Origin: an uncultured SAR116 cluster alpha proteobacterium
GTDB taxonomy: Bacteria; Pseudomonadota; Alphaproteobacteria; Puniceispirillales; Marisalimonadaceae
Assembly (NCBI GenBank): GCA_902537945.1
Contig: CACBDG010000012.1
Span: 1 to 60,851 of the forward strand
Length of the DNA: 60,851 bases
Reading direction: 5' to 3'
Position 1 is the first letter of the stretch; each line of letters begins with the position of its first letter. The position numbers were made by a program, and so were the translations under genes. Positions 17,400 through 26,843 of the stretch are shown here, in pieces. The notes under the pieces were generated by a model, which saw only the letters and a list, made by a program, of their open reading frames with translations, was not told where the DNA came from and ran no database searches.

Positions 17400-18023
17400 T
17401 CAAGTTTCAAAGGTTCTATCTCCAGCATCTCCAAGCCCAGGTATGATAAAACCATTTTCGTTAAGTTTGTCATCCTTTTGAGCGCAAATAATCTCAACTT
17501 CTGGAAAATTATCTTGAACCTTTTTAATTCCTGGATCAGATGCTAGAAGACAAATAAGTTTAATATTTGAGGCACTGTGTTCTTTTAGTGTATTTATTGC
17601 AGAAACTGCGCTTCCACCAGTTGCAAGCATTGGATCACAAAGATAACATTGTCTGTTTTTTAAATCAGAAGGAAGTTTCTTTATATAATTGACTGGTTTA
17701 AGTGTTTTCTCGTCTCTATACATACCAATATGACCAATTGAGACTTCATCAAATATATCTGTAATGCCCTCACTCATAATTAACCCTGCTCTTAAAATTG
17801 AAATAATGCATGGCTTTGGATCATTTAATTTTACACCATCATATTTTTCTAAGGGTGTTTCAATTGTATTAGGAAATACATTTAAATCCTTAAATATTTC
17901 AAGAACCATAAGAGAAGAAATTTTTCTTGCAAAATATCTAAACTTAATACTTTGAGTGTTTTTCGACCTTAACATAGTCATGTAAAGATTTATTAAGGGA
18001 TGATTTAGGATTCTTAGTTTCAT
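17400..18023 (-). CDS. upp: Uracil phosphoribosyltransferase
   Basis: A 207-residue type I phosphoribosyltransferase converting uracil and PRPP to UMP. The PRPP-binding motif CDPMLATGGSA (about 129-139) and the C-terminal uracil-binding GLGDAGDRTF are both present, and length matches Upp. It is the last gene of the minus-strand series binding protein, two permeases, racemase, upp. A salvage enzyme in this position suggests the transporter imports a pyrimidine- or nucleobase-related compound, although upp could simply be carried along. Confidence 0.93.
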   Translation of the reverse strand: MKLRILNHPLINLYMTMLRSKNTQSIKFRYFARKISSLMVLEIFKDLNVFPNTIETPLEKYDGVKLNDPKPCIISILRAGLIMSEGITDIFDEVSIGHIGMYRDEKTLKPVNYIKKLPSDLKNRQCYLCDPMLATGGSAVSAINTLKEHSASNIKLICLLASDPGIKKVQDNFPEVEIICAQKDDKLNENGFIIPGLGDAGDRTFET

Positions 18024-18034
18024 TTCATCTTTCT

Positions 18035-18766
18035 CTAAGGTTTAAATTTATTAAGATAACCCATATATTCTTTTTTTCTGGGTAACGCATAAGATCCAAC
18101 CTTACTTGTTTTAATTTTTAAATTAACTAAGCTTTCTGCTAACACAACAGCTGAAGAAACCCCTTCGATAACTGGTAATTTATGTTTTATTTCTAGGTTT
18201 TTAGCTAAGTCAGCCATGCCAGCGCATCCTAAAATTATTGACTCTGCATTATCATTTTCTTTTGTATTTTGAATTCCTTTATTTAATTTATCTAAGTTTT
18301 CTTTAGAAATATTTTCTAAATCTAAAACTGGAACTTCAATAGCAGTAACTTTGACGCAATTTTCAAAAAGACCATATTTTTTTAAATTATGAGTCAGTGG
18401 TCTTATAGATCTAGATAATGTTGTTATCACTGTGAAATTACCAGCCACCATAGTCGCAACATGATATGCGGCTTCTCCTATTCCTATCACTGGTTTTTCT
18501 GTAATTGATCTAATTACTTCTAAACCTGTATCATCAAAACAAGCAATAATATATGAATCAGCATCACTATGTTTTTCTATTTCTTCTACCAACCCAGGAA
18601 TACAAAAAGCTTCATCATAAAATCCCTCAATGCTCTCAGGACCAACGTTTGGTTCAACGGAAACAATCTCAGTATCTGCACTAGCATATTTCTTTGCAGT
18701 TAAATCTATTTTCTGCGTCATTGCTTTAGTAGTATTAGGATTAATTATACAAATTTTTCTTTTCAA
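18035..18766 (-). CDS. Asp/Glu/hydantoin racemase (both catalytic cysteines present)
   Basis: A 243-residue member of the Asp/Glu/hydantoin racemase superfamily. It starts with the family's ICIINPNTT and has Cys76 (IIACFDDTG) and Cys181 (ILGCAGMADL), the pair used for two-base proton transfer. Family members racemise 5-substituted hydantoins or allantoin. It follows the permease gene by only 5 bases and precedes upp by 11, so it belongs to the Pot-type transporter operon. Of three homologues in this window it is the only one that keeps both cysteines. Confidence 0.88.
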   Translation of the reverse strand: MKRKICIINPNTTKAMTQKIDLTAKKYASADTEIVSVEPNVGPESIEGFYDEAFCIPGLVEEIEKHSDADSYIIACFDDTGLEVIRSITEKPVIGIGEAAYHVATMVAGNFTVITTLSRSIRPLTHNLKKYGLFENCVKVTAIEVPVLDLENISKENLDKLNKGIQNTKENDNAESIILGCAGMADLAKNLEIKHKLPVIEGVSSAVVLAESLVNLKIKTSKVGSYALPRKKEYMGYLNKFKP

Positions 18767-18771
18767 AATAA

Positions 18772-19665
18772 TTATCCTCTTTTTCTTTTAAGCCAAATGT
18801 AACATGCTATGGAAATACCAATTACGCTAAATGAGACAAACGTAGTTACAGTACCCAATGCATATATAACAGGTGTTGTGACTGTTGTAGTTAGACCTCT
18901 TAACTCTAATGGAAGTGTGTTCCCAGCACCCATAACTTGAGATGATCTCGCTAATTCATCATATGATAAAGTGAATCCAAACAACGCAATGCCAATTATA
19001 CTAGGTGCTATGAGTGGAAAAACAACCTCTTTAAAAGTTTTCCAAGGACTTGCTCCAAGATCTCTTGCTGCCTCTTCATAAGATTTGTCAAATCTATTAA
19101 AAACTGCAAACATTATTAGTAATCCAAAAGGAAGCGTCCACGTCAATTGAGCACCTAACCCACTTGTAAACATTCCTAAAGTAGTTTGAAAAAATTCATT
19201 GATATAATTTATATCAAAAGTTGATCCAAGCCATTTTGTAAAATCATCGAGTAATCTAAATTGAAGAGCTATTCCAAGTGACAATACGATCGATGGTACA
19301 ATTAAGCTTGCAACTGTTGCAAAGAAAAGCGTATCAGATCCCCAAAATTTTTTTCTAAATGCAAGGCCTGCACTAACAGATAAAAGAACTGTTAAGACCA
19401 TAACAATTACACCTAAAATTATCGATCTTTTAAATGCTGAACCTATGTCTACAACAGAACCACCTCGCCATAACTCTTCGAACCAATATGTAGAAACTCC
19501 ATTAAGAGGGAAGGTTAAACCTCCATCAGGTCCCTGAAAACTTAAAAGAACAATTGTGAATGTTGGACCATATAGAAATAAAACAAATAAACAAAAAAAG
19601 AAAACACAAATATAATAAGTTTTATTTTTCTTGTTCAACATTTTAAAGCTCTTTTCGAATGTCAA
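18772..19665 (-). CDS. ABC transporter permease (PotC-like)
   Basis: A 297-residue inner-membrane permease with about six helices. The EAA-loop signature SYEEAARDLGASPWKTFKEVVFPLIAPSI near residues 194-222 couples it to the ATPase. It is the second permease of a Pot-type (polyamine/opine/2-aminoethylphosphonate-like) importer. It overlaps the upstream permease gene by 23 bases. The partner ATPase is encoded divergently beyond the binding protein. Ligand specificity is not evident; the linked racemase and upp argue for a ring nitrogen compound rather than spermidine. Confidence 0.9.
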   Translation of the reverse strand: MTFEKSFKMLNKKNKTYYICVFFFCLFVLFLYGPTFTIVLLSFQGPDGGLTFPLNGVSTYWFEELWRGGSVVDIGSAFKRSIILGVIVMVLTVLLSVSAGLAFRKKFWGSDTLFFATVASLIVPSIVLSLGIALQFRLLDDFTKWLGSTFDINYINEFFQTTLGMFTSGLGAQLTWTLPFGLLIMFAVFNRFDKSYEEAARDLGASPWKTFKEVVFPLIAPSIIGIALFGFTLSYDELARSSQVMGAGNTLPLELRGLTTTVTTPVIYALGTVTTFVSFSVIGISIACYIWLKRKRG

Positions 19666-20527
19666 TCATTTTGGTCATTATCCATATAATCAAAAGTGTT
19701 AATGCAAGTAAAATTACTGCATTAGCTGCAGCTGCAGGTAATTGAAGATAACTCATTTCTACGTAAATTATTTTACCGATTGATGGAATTTGTTGTCCAC
19801 CCATTATTCCTATAGTAATAAAATCACCCATAACTACTGTAATAACAAAAATAGACCCAATTACGATACCAGGTTTGCATAATGGTATAATGATATTCCA
19901 TAATATTTGTAGCCCATTCGCGCCATTGTCATATGCTGCTTCAATAATTGATTTATCAATTCTCATCATAGAATTAAAAATTGGGACTATCATAAATAAC
20001 GTATATAAGTGTACAAATGCTAGAACAATTGAAAAGCCAGAATATAAAAGCCATTCTTGTGGTCCATCAGCCAAACCAGTTGAAAGCAAGAAATCATTTA
20101 CAAGTCCATTTCTGCCTAAAAGAGGTATCCATGAAATCATTCTAATGACATTTGAGGTCCAAAACGGAATTGTACAAAGCAAAAATAATACAATCTGCCA
20201 GGTAACTGAATTTACATAAAAAGCTAGAAAATAAGCTACAAAAAAACCAATAATTAATGTGAAAAACCAAGTAATAAAACAAAATATAAAGGTTGATAAA
20301 TATGTTTTAAAAGTAACACAAATATCTTTTTCAAAGTTTAAGCAATCTTTAAAGATATATGCGTAATTTTCAAAAATAAAATCAGGTATTATAGAGTATT
20401 CGTTATAATCCCAAAAACTTATAATTAAAGTTAATATAAGAGGGATAAAGAAGAAAAATATGAATATTATACTATAAGGTATTGATAATAAACCAACGGA
20501 TGGTTTTAGCTTTAATAACTTCATCAT
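19643..20527 (-). CDS. ABC transporter permease (PotB-like)
   Basis: A 294-residue inner-membrane permease with about six helices. The EAA loop IIEAAYDNGANGLQILWNIIIPLCKPGI lies near residues 189-216. It is the first permease after the binding-protein gene, separated from it by a strong hairpin with a T-run, and it overlaps the next permease gene. Together they form the channel of a Pot-type importer. The start used gives ATGATGAAA; the second ATG is equally possible. Confidence 0.9.
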   Translation of the reverse strand: MMKLLKLKPSVGLLSIPYSIIFIFFFFIPLILTLIISFWDYNEYSIIPDFIFENYAYIFKDCLNFEKDICVTFKTYLSTFIFCFITWFFTLIIGFFVAYFLAFYVNSVTWQIVLFLLCTIPFWTSNVIRMISWIPLLGRNGLVNDFLLSTGLADGPQEWLLYSGFSIVLAFVHLYTLFMIVPIFNSMMRIDKSIIEAAYDNGANGLQILWNIIIPLCKPGIVIGSIFVITVVMGDFITIGIMGGQQIPSIGKIIYVEMSYLQLPAAAANAVILLALTLLIIWIMTKMIDIRKEL

Positions 20528-20550
20528 ATTTATGTTTAAATAATTATAAA

Positions 20551-20580
20551 AAAATAGGGTAACATTAGTTACCCTATTTT
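20551..20580 (-). terminator. Intrinsic terminator/attenuator between binding-protein and permease genes
   Basis: A perfect 13-bp inverted repeat (AAAATAGGGTAAC at 20551-20563, GTTACCCTATTTT at 20568-20580, loop ATTA) lies just after the binding-protein stop. On the minus strand it leads into an uninterrupted run of seven T residues, the classical intrinsic terminator. Because the permease genes follow in the same direction, it probably ends most transcripts and lets a minority read through, giving excess binding protein. Confidence 0.8.
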
Positions 20581-20591
20581 TGAATATTTTT

Positions 20592-21863
20592 TTAAGACGC
20601 GATCATCTCATTCCATTTTCTAACCATGTATTTATTTTCGTCCATGGTAGCATTCCAACACGCGACACCGCCCATTCTTGCTTCATAAGATCCGCCATCT
20701 CTTACTTCGCCTTTAGAAGCTAATTTTTTACCTTCTGGACTCATAATGTCAGCAGTTGCAGGTTTACCCATCATCCAATAATCCCACTCATAAGATTCCA
20801 TATACTTCTTGGCAGTTGGAATAACAGCTGAATAGTAACCTTGACGATTTAAATAAGCACCTACCCAACCAGATAAATACCAATTAATGAATTCGTAGCA
20901 AATATCAGCTTGTCTTCCTTTTGTAGTAGAAGGTAATCCAAAACCTGCTGCCCAGGCTCTGTAACCCTCTTTAAGAGGCTGATAAACACATGGTATACCC
21001 TTTGTTCTCACCGCAGTAATTGCTGGTGACCACATTGATTGTATAACCACTTCACCAGAGGCCATTAAATTCACACTTTCGTTAAAATCACTCCAGAAAG
21101 CTCTAAATTGACCTGCTTTCTTTGCTTCTGTGAAAATTTTCATTGTTAAATCAATTTCTTCTTTAGTCATGTTTCCTTTATCAGGATACTTATACTCACC
21201 CATTGCTTCTACAACCATGGCAGCATCCATTATACCAATTGAAGGTATGTTCAAAATTGAAGCTTTTCCTTTAAATTCTGGATTTAACAATTCTGCCCAA
21301 CTACTAATTGGCCTTTTAATTAAATCAGGTCTTATACCTAAAGTATCAGCGTTATAAACAGTGGGAATTAATGTTACGTATTGGGTTGGTTCTGAGGCAA
21401 ATTCCTTAGATTTTGCACCTTTTAGATACATTACCTTTTTAGGTGCTGTTCCTTGATCTCCAATTTTCTTTCCTGCAACCTCACCTTTAGTAAATGCAGT
21501 AGTTACATTGTCCCATTCTTTAATTCGTTTGGTATCCATACCTAATAAATTTCCAGAAGGCACCAACTTGGGCATACTAAAATATTCAGAATCAACAATA
21601 TCGAAACTATTTGGTTGTGTAAAAATTGTCTTTACAACTTCATCAGTTGTTTTAACAATGAATTTAACCTTAATTCCAGTATCATCAAATAATTTTTTTT
21701 GAACTGCATCACCCATGTTTACAGCGGTTCCTAGATACCTAATTACTGGTGCATCAGCAGCATGTATTGCTGGAAAACCTTTAAGCAATCCCGCACCTGC
21801 AACTGCGCCAATTGCGGCAGTCGAGGTCTTGAGCATATTACGCCTTGTTAAACTTTTTTTCAT
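20592..21863 (-). CDS. Pot-type ABC transporter substrate-binding protein
   Basis: A periplasmic solute-binding protein of the PotD/PotF class, 423 residues from the chosen start. The N-terminus carries a twin-arginine-like signal (SLTRRNMLKTS) followed by a small-residue hydrophobic core ending near FPAIHA, so Tat export is possible. I chose the ATG at 21863 because GGAGG lies six bases upstream; a TTG four codons earlier is embedded in that site. Later segments such as DIVDSEYFSMPKLVPSG and FINWYLSGWVGAYLNRQGYYSA fit the class. It is the first gene of the operon and has a terminator immediately behind it. Confidence 0.88.
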   Translation of the reverse strand: MKKSLTRRNMLKTSTAAIGAVAGAGLLKGFPAIHAADAPVIRYLGTAVNMGDAVQKKLFDDTGIKVKFIVKTTDEVVKTIFTQPNSFDIVDSEYFSMPKLVPSGNLLGMDTKRIKEWDNVTTAFTKGEVAGKKIGDQGTAPKKVMYLKGAKSKEFASEPTQYVTLIPTVYNADTLGIRPDLIKRPISSWAELLNPEFKGKASILNIPSIGIMDAAMVVEAMGEYKYPDKGNMTKEEIDLTMKIFTEAKKAGQFRAFWSDFNESVNLMASGEVVIQSMWSPAITAVRTKGIPCVYQPLKEGYRAWAAGFGLPSTTKGRQADICYEFINWYLSGWVGAYLNRQGYYSAVIPTAKKYMESYEWDYWMMGKPATADIMSPEGKKLASKGEVRDGGSYEARMGGVACWNATMDENKYMVRKWNEMIAS

Positions 21864-21935
21864 ATTAACCTCCAAAAATTGTTAATGTTAAAGTTGTAAA
21901 ATTAATGTATTTGTAATAGGAATTAATCTAATTGG

Positions 21936-21963
21936 AAATATATGTTGCATATATTTTATGCAA
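21936..21963. promoter_or_regulatory. Two overlapping palindromes in a divergent promoter (candidate operator)
   Basis: Between the binding-protein and ATPase genes lies a perfect palindrome with 9-base arms, AAATATATG (21936-21944) and CATATATTT (21948-21956), around TTG. It overlaps a second one with arms TTGCATA (21945-21951) and TATGCAA (21957-21963). Symmetric sites of this kind between divergent transporter genes usually bind a dimeric regulator. The regulator is not encoded in the window. A/T richness increases chance symmetry, but nine-base perfect arms plus an overlapping second palindrome are notable. Confidence 0.5.
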
Positions 21964-22047
21964 ACAAACGTTTTTTATAAAAATTGATTAAAGTCTAGTC
22001 AATTTTATTTTAAGAATTAAGTTTAAAGTAAAAAATAGGCAAAAAAA

Positions 22048-23034
22048 TTGAATAACCCAGAAAATTTAGAATTTGCGATTCTCACAAAAAAATATGGTGA
22101 AACCATTGCTGTTGACAGTATAAATTTAAAAATTCCAGCAGGAACATATTGTTGTTTTCTTGGTCCTTCAGGTTGTGGTAAAACCTCAACTTTAAGAATG
22201 ATAGCTGGACATGAAGAAATTTCAGGAGGTGACATTCTTTTAGGTTCAAGTATTATAAATGATTTGCCCCCAGCAAAACGTGGAACTGCAATGATGTTTC
22301 AAAATTATGCTCTTTTTCCACATTTATCTTGTCTGGACAATGTTGCCTTTGCTCTAAAGATGCGTGGCATTAAAAAAAAAGAAAGATATGACAAATCTTT
22401 AGAAATTCTGAAATTAGTTCAAATGGAAGATTATTCTGATAGATATCCTAATCAGCTTTCGGGGGGACAACAACAAAGAGTAGCTTTAGCAAGAGCCTTA
22501 ATTACTAATCCTTCTATATTACTTTTAGATGAACCTTTGTCTGCTTTAGACCCTTTTTTAAGAATTAAAATGAGAAGTGAATTAAAAACATTACAAAAAA
22601 AGCTGGGTATATCATTCATTCATGTTACTCATTCTCAAGATGAAGCAATGGCTTTAGCTGATATGATTGTTGTAATGAATAATGGAAAAATTGAACAAGT
22701 TGGCGACCCTTATGAAGTTTTTAATAAGCCGAAAAACGAGTTTATTGCAAATTTTGTTGGAGGACACAACGTAATTTCAAAAAACAAAAAATCTTATTCA
22801 ATCAGAATGGATCACATACGAATAATGAATAATAAAAAATCAAAAGACTCATATCCAATGATTGTAAATGAAATTGAATATCAAGGTCAAATTGTCAAAG
22901 TTACAGGTATATCTAAAGATTTTGGGCGTTTAAGTGTATCTATAGGTGATGAGATTTTTTTAAAAAATAAATTTGATATTGATGATGAAATTTTTATAAG
23001 TTGGGATAAAACAAAAGAAAATTCATTAGTATAA
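22048..23034 (+). CDS. Pot-type ABC transporter ATP-binding protein (PotA-like)
   Basis: A 328-residue ABC ATPase. Walker A GPSGCGKTS (about 35-43), Q-loop FQNYALFP, signature LSGGQQQRVALARAL, Walker B LLLDEPLSALD and the switch histidine VTHSQDEA are all intact. The C-terminal TOBE-like region is shorter than in PotA of about 370 residues. It starts with TTG and lies divergent to the binding-protein/permease operon, whose channel it should energise. No other unpaired ATPase is nearby, which supports the pairing. Confidence 0.9.
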   Translation: MNNPENLEFAILTKKYGETIAVDSINLKIPAGTYCCFLGPSGCGKTSTLRMIAGHEEISGGDILLGSSIINDLPPAKRGTAMMFQNYALFPHLSCLDNVAFALKMRGIKKKERYDKSLEILKLVQMEDYSDRYPNQLSGGQQQRVALARALITNPSILLLDEPLSALDPFLRIKMRSELKTLQKKLGISFIHVTHSQDEAMALADMIVVMNNGKIEQVGDPYEVFNKPKNEFIANFVGGHNVISKNKKSYSIRMDHIRIMNNKKSKDSYPMIVNEIEYQGQIVKVTGISKDFGRLSVSIGDEIFLKNKFDIDDEIFISWDKTKENSLV

Positions 23035-23097
23035 CTTACTCATGTTTATTGATTTTTTTAAAATTTAAAAGTTATAATCTTAAAAGTATTAATTCAA

Positions 23098-24516
23098 TTG
23101 AGGTTATGGTCTTTGGCTGACTCAGAAAATATTATTTTAATTAATGAAAGAAAAGTTGAAGTAAAAAATATTCAACATGATATTACCCTTTTAGATTGGT
23201 TAAGAAATTATAATAAAATAACTGGAACTAAAGAAGGTTGCGCAGAAGGTGATTGTGGTGCTTGTTCAGTAATCATAGCAGATGATGGAAGTGACAGCTC
23301 TAGACCTATAAACTCATGTTTAGTAAGATTAGGTCAGGTAATAGGAAGTTCTGTAACTACAATTGAAGGCCTAGGGTGTGATAAAAATCCACATCCTTTA
23401 CAAATTGCTTTTACTAAAGAACATGCTTCACAGTGCGGATTCTGTACTCCAGGTTTCATCATGTCAGGTATTAGTTTACTAAATTCTAATAAAAAAATAA
23501 CCGATGATACAATAAATGATGCAATTTCGGGCAATTTGTGTAGGTGTACCGGTTATTCACCTATAATAAAAGCTATTAAATCTGTTGCTAATGACAGGAT
23601 TTCAAAAAATGACAATCAAACCATTAATAAAAATAAGAAAAATAAACTTGGAAATGTAACTTATTTTAAGCCATCTAATTTAAAAGAACTTAAAAACTAT
23701 CTAAATGATGTAAAGGATTTTCAATTTCTTGCAGGGGGGACAGATTTAAATCTTTATAGACCAATTATAAACCAAAAAGAAGATAATATCATTTGTTTAG
23801 ATTCAATAAAAGAATTGAATCACATTAAGCACCATAAAGAAAAAATAGAATTAGGAGGCGCAGTCACAATTGAAAACTTCCTTGAAGCTATTAAATCCAA
23901 AATGCCACAACTTATAGAAATTCTTCAGAGATTTGGGTCACCTCAAATCAGAAATCAAGGAACAATTGGAGGAAATTTATGTACGTCAAGTCCAATTGGA
24001 GATATTGCACCTATATTATTAGTTTTAAATTCTGATTTAAAAATATTTGGGAGAAATGGTTTTAAGAAAATTAATATAAAAAAGTTTTTTAAAGGTTATC
24101 GAAAGAATATTTTGAAAAAAGATGAAATAATTTCATCCTTGGAATTACCAATAGCTAACAAAAAAAATAAAATTTTTTCCTGGAAGCTTTCAAAACGATA
24201 CGATCAAGACATATCAACTATCTCTCTTGCTATAAATATTCAAATCCAAGACAATATTATTAAAGAATTATATATGGCTGCAGGAGGGGTGGCAGAAACA
24301 CCAAAGTTGCTAGATAAGCTATGTAAAAAAATGGTTGAAAAAAATTTTGATGATTCAATTGAGTTTGCAATTCACAATTTAGATAAATTTATCCAACCAA
24401 TTTCTGATTTAAGAGGTTCAAGTCATTATAGATTAGAGGCAATGAAGGGATTATTTAGAAGATTACAAATTTGTTTAAGGCAGGATAAAGAAAGTTTATC
24501 AATAATGGAAGTTTAA
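23098..24516 (+). CDS. xdhA: Xanthine dehydrogenase, small (Fe-S/FAD) subunit
   Basis: A 472-residue protein with the XdhA layout. A plant-type 2Fe-2S domain (CAEGDCGACSVI) is followed by an all-helical 2Fe-2S domain (CGFCTPGFIMSG, GNLCRCTGYSP) and an FAD domain (FLAGGTDLNLYRP, IRNQGTIGGNLCTSSPIGD). It passes electrons from the molybdenum site to NAD+. The frame opens with TTG at 23098; another TTG at 23113 is possible, and there is no convincing ATG. xdhB follows 2 bases after its stop. No xdhC maturation gene is present in the window. Confidence 0.93.
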   Translation: MRLWSLADSENIILINERKVEVKNIQHDITLLDWLRNYNKITGTKEGCAEGDCGACSVIIADDGSDSSRPINSCLVRLGQVIGSSVTTIEGLGCDKNPHPLQIAFTKEHASQCGFCTPGFIMSGISLLNSNKKITDDTINDAISGNLCRCTGYSPIIKAIKSVANDRISKNDNQTINKNKKNKLGNVTYFKPSNLKELKNYLNDVKDFQFLAGGTDLNLYRPIINQKEDNIICLDSIKELNHIKHHKEKIELGGAVTIENFLEAIKSKMPQLIEILQRFGSPQIRNQGTIGGNLCTSSPIGDIAPILLVLNSDLKIFGRNGFKKINIKKFFKGYRKNILKKDEIISSLELPIANKKNKIFSWKLSKRYDQDISTISLAINIQIQDNIIKELYMAAGGVAETPKLLDKLCKKMVEKNFDDSIEFAIHNLDKFIQPISDLRGSSHYRLEAMKGLFRRLQICLRQDKESLSIMEV

Positions 24517-24518
24517 GA

Positions 24519-26810
24519 ATGAATAATTTAAATAAAATCCCACTTCACGATTCTTCTTTAAGGCATTCCACTGGTCAGGCTATTTATATAGATGATATGC
24601 CTGAGCAAGAAAATTTATTGCATGGGGCTCCCGTTTTATCAAAAGTTGCATGTGGTAAAATAAAAAAAATTAATTCTGACAAGCTAAACAACCTACCATT
24701 TTTTACAAGAATCATAACAGCAAAAGATATCCCTGGTGAAAATGAAATTGGCCCAATCAAAAATGGTGAACCTATTCTAGCAGAAGAATTTTTTTCATAT
24801 TTAGGACAACCAGTCGCGATTGTTTTAGCAAAAACACATCAAGAAGCTATACATGCAAGCAGTTTAGTAGAAATTGAAGTGGAGTTCACAACTAAACCTA
24901 TACTTAATTTAGACGACGCGTATAAACAAAAATCTTTTCTGGAAGATCCAATGATTTTAAAAAAAGGGAACGTTAAAAAGGATATGTCGCAATCAGATTA
25001 TAGATTATCTGGAGATTTTGAAATCGGTGGACAAGATCATTTTTATTTAGAAACTCATGTTGCCATGACTTTTCCTGGTGAAAATAACGAATATGTTGTG
25101 TGGTCAAGTACTCAGCATCCAACTGAGGTTCAACACGGTGTTGGAAAGGTTTTAAATATACCATCAGCAAAAATTGATAGTAAAGTTAGAAGGTTAGGAG
25201 GTGGGTTTGGTGGAAAAGAGAGTCAAGCAACTATTTTTGCAGCAATGTCTGCTTTAGGTGCTTATATAACACAAAAACCAGTAAAGATACGTCTTAACAG
25301 ACATAACGATATGACTGCATCAGGGAAAAGACACGACTTCAAAGTATACTTCACCGCAGGATTTACAGTTGATGGTAAGATTCAGGCTTTGGACATAAAA
25401 CTTCTAAGTAATGGTGGTAACGTCCTAGACCTTTCTGGGCCTGTAATGACAAGAGCTTTAACTCACCTTGATAATTGTTACTTTATAAAATCACTTAAAG
25501 CTATTGGTTATGTATGTAAAACCAATACAGTTTCAAATACTGCCTTTAGAGGTTTTGGTGGTCCACAAGGAATGTTAGCTATTGAAAATATACTTTATTC
25601 AGTTAGTCAACATTTACAAAAGCCAATAGATAAAATTCGCCAAATAAATTATTACTCGAGATTTAATGGTCTTAAAACACCATATGGTCAAATTGTTAAA
25701 AATCCAAGAATTGATAGAGTTTTAAAAGAAATATACAAGTTAAGCGACTATAAAAACAGAATAAGAAATATTAAAGAATTTAACTTAAATCAAAAAAATA
25801 ATAATTTACCTTTCAGAAAAGGCATTGCCTTAATGCCTGCAAAATTTGGTATTTCATTTAATAAACCATCTTTAAATCAAGGTGGTGCCCTCGTCCATGT
25901 TTATTCTGATGGATCAATAAGATTAAATCACGGCGGTACTGAGATGGGGCAAGGTTTATTTATCAAAGTTGCACAAGTAGTAGCGGAATGCTTTAAGGTT
26001 TCTGTTGACCAAATTCATATTACATCCACTAACACAGCAGAGGTTCCAAATACGTCCGCAACAGCAGCATCATCTGGATCAGATTTAAATGGAATGGCTG
26101 CATGGAATGCTTCAAACGTTATAAAAAAAAGAATGGTTGATCATGCTGCAAAATTATTTAAAAAAAATAAAAAAGATATAATTCTTAATGAAGGTAGGAT
26201 TGTTTGTGGTAACAAAAGCTTATCTTTTTCAGAATTGGCATTTTCATGTTGGGAAAATCGTATCTCTCTATCATCCACAGGGTATTATAAAACTCCTAAA
26301 ATTTATTGGAATCAAGGCAAGTTAAAAGGTCATCCTTATTTTTACTTTACTTGGGGAGCCGCAATCTCTGAGGCTTTGTTAGATATTAATACAGGTGAGA
26401 GTAGGATCTTAAGAGCTGATATTGTCCAAGATTGTGGAAATTCTTTGAATGAAAGTATTGATATTGGTCAAATTGAAGGCGGATTTGTCCAGGGACTTGG
26501 TTGGTTGACATGTGAAGAATTATGTTTTTCTCAAGAAGGAAAATTATTAACAACTGGGCCATCAACATATAAATTGCCTGGAAGCCGAGATATACCTAAG
26601 GTTTTTAATGTTAAATTATTAGAAAATGCTGATAATGAAGAAAAAACAATCTTTAGATCCAAAGCTGTTGGTGAACCACCCCTATTACTGGCAATTTCTC
26701 AATTTTTAGCCCTTAAGGAGGCAATCAAAGCTTCTTCGGAAGGATCAAAGCCTGAATTACTTAACTCTCCAGCAACTCCTTCTGAGATTTTAAGAGTGTT
26801 GAAGGCTTAA
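24519..26810 (+). CDS. xdhB: Xanthine dehydrogenase, large (molybdopterin) subunit
   Basis: A 763-residue molybdenum hydroxylase subunit that oxidises hypoxanthine and xanthine to urate. Substrate- and cofactor-binding elements typical of XdhB are visible: GGQDHFYLETHVAM with the substrate glutamate, RLGGGFGGKES at the molybdopterin, NTAFRGFGGPQGM with the substrate arginine, and the catalytic glutamate in VGEPPLLLAI near the C-terminus. Length is normal. It is tightly linked to xdhA and lies directly upstream of a purine permease and urate-pathway genes, which supports xanthine rather than aldehyde as substrate. Confidence 0.94.
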   Translation: MNNLNKIPLHDSSLRHSTGQAIYIDDMPEQENLLHGAPVLSKVACGKIKKINSDKLNNLPFFTRIITAKDIPGENEIGPIKNGEPILAEEFFSYLGQPVAIVLAKTHQEAIHASSLVEIEVEFTTKPILNLDDAYKQKSFLEDPMILKKGNVKKDMSQSDYRLSGDFEIGGQDHFYLETHVAMTFPGENNEYVVWSSTQHPTEVQHGVGKVLNIPSAKIDSKVRRLGGGFGGKESQATIFAAMSALGAYITQKPVKIRLNRHNDMTASGKRHDFKVYFTAGFTVDGKIQALDIKLLSNGGNVLDLSGPVMTRALTHLDNCYFIKSLKAIGYVCKTNTVSNTAFRGFGGPQGMLAIENILYSVSQHLQKPIDKIRQINYYSRFNGLKTPYGQIVKNPRIDRVLKEIYKLSDYKNRIRNIKEFNLNQKNNNLPFRKGIALMPAKFGISFNKPSLNQGGALVHVYSDGSIRLNHGGTEMGQGLFIKVAQVVAECFKVSVDQIHITSTNTAEVPNTSATAASSGSDLNGMAAWNASNVIKKRMVDHAAKLFKKNKKDIILNEGRIVCGNKSLSFSELAFSCWENRISLSSTGYYKTPKIYWNQGKLKGHPYFYFTWGAAISEALLDINTGESRILRADIVQDCGNSLNESIDIGQIEGGFVQGLGWLTCEELCFSQEGKLLTTGPSTYKLPGSRDIPKVFNVKLLENADNEEKTIFRSKAVGEPPLLLAISQFLALKEAIKASSEGSKPELLNSPATPSEILRVLKA

Positions 26811-26843
26811 CAAGTTAAACACATTTATGTTGTTTTTATCAAT

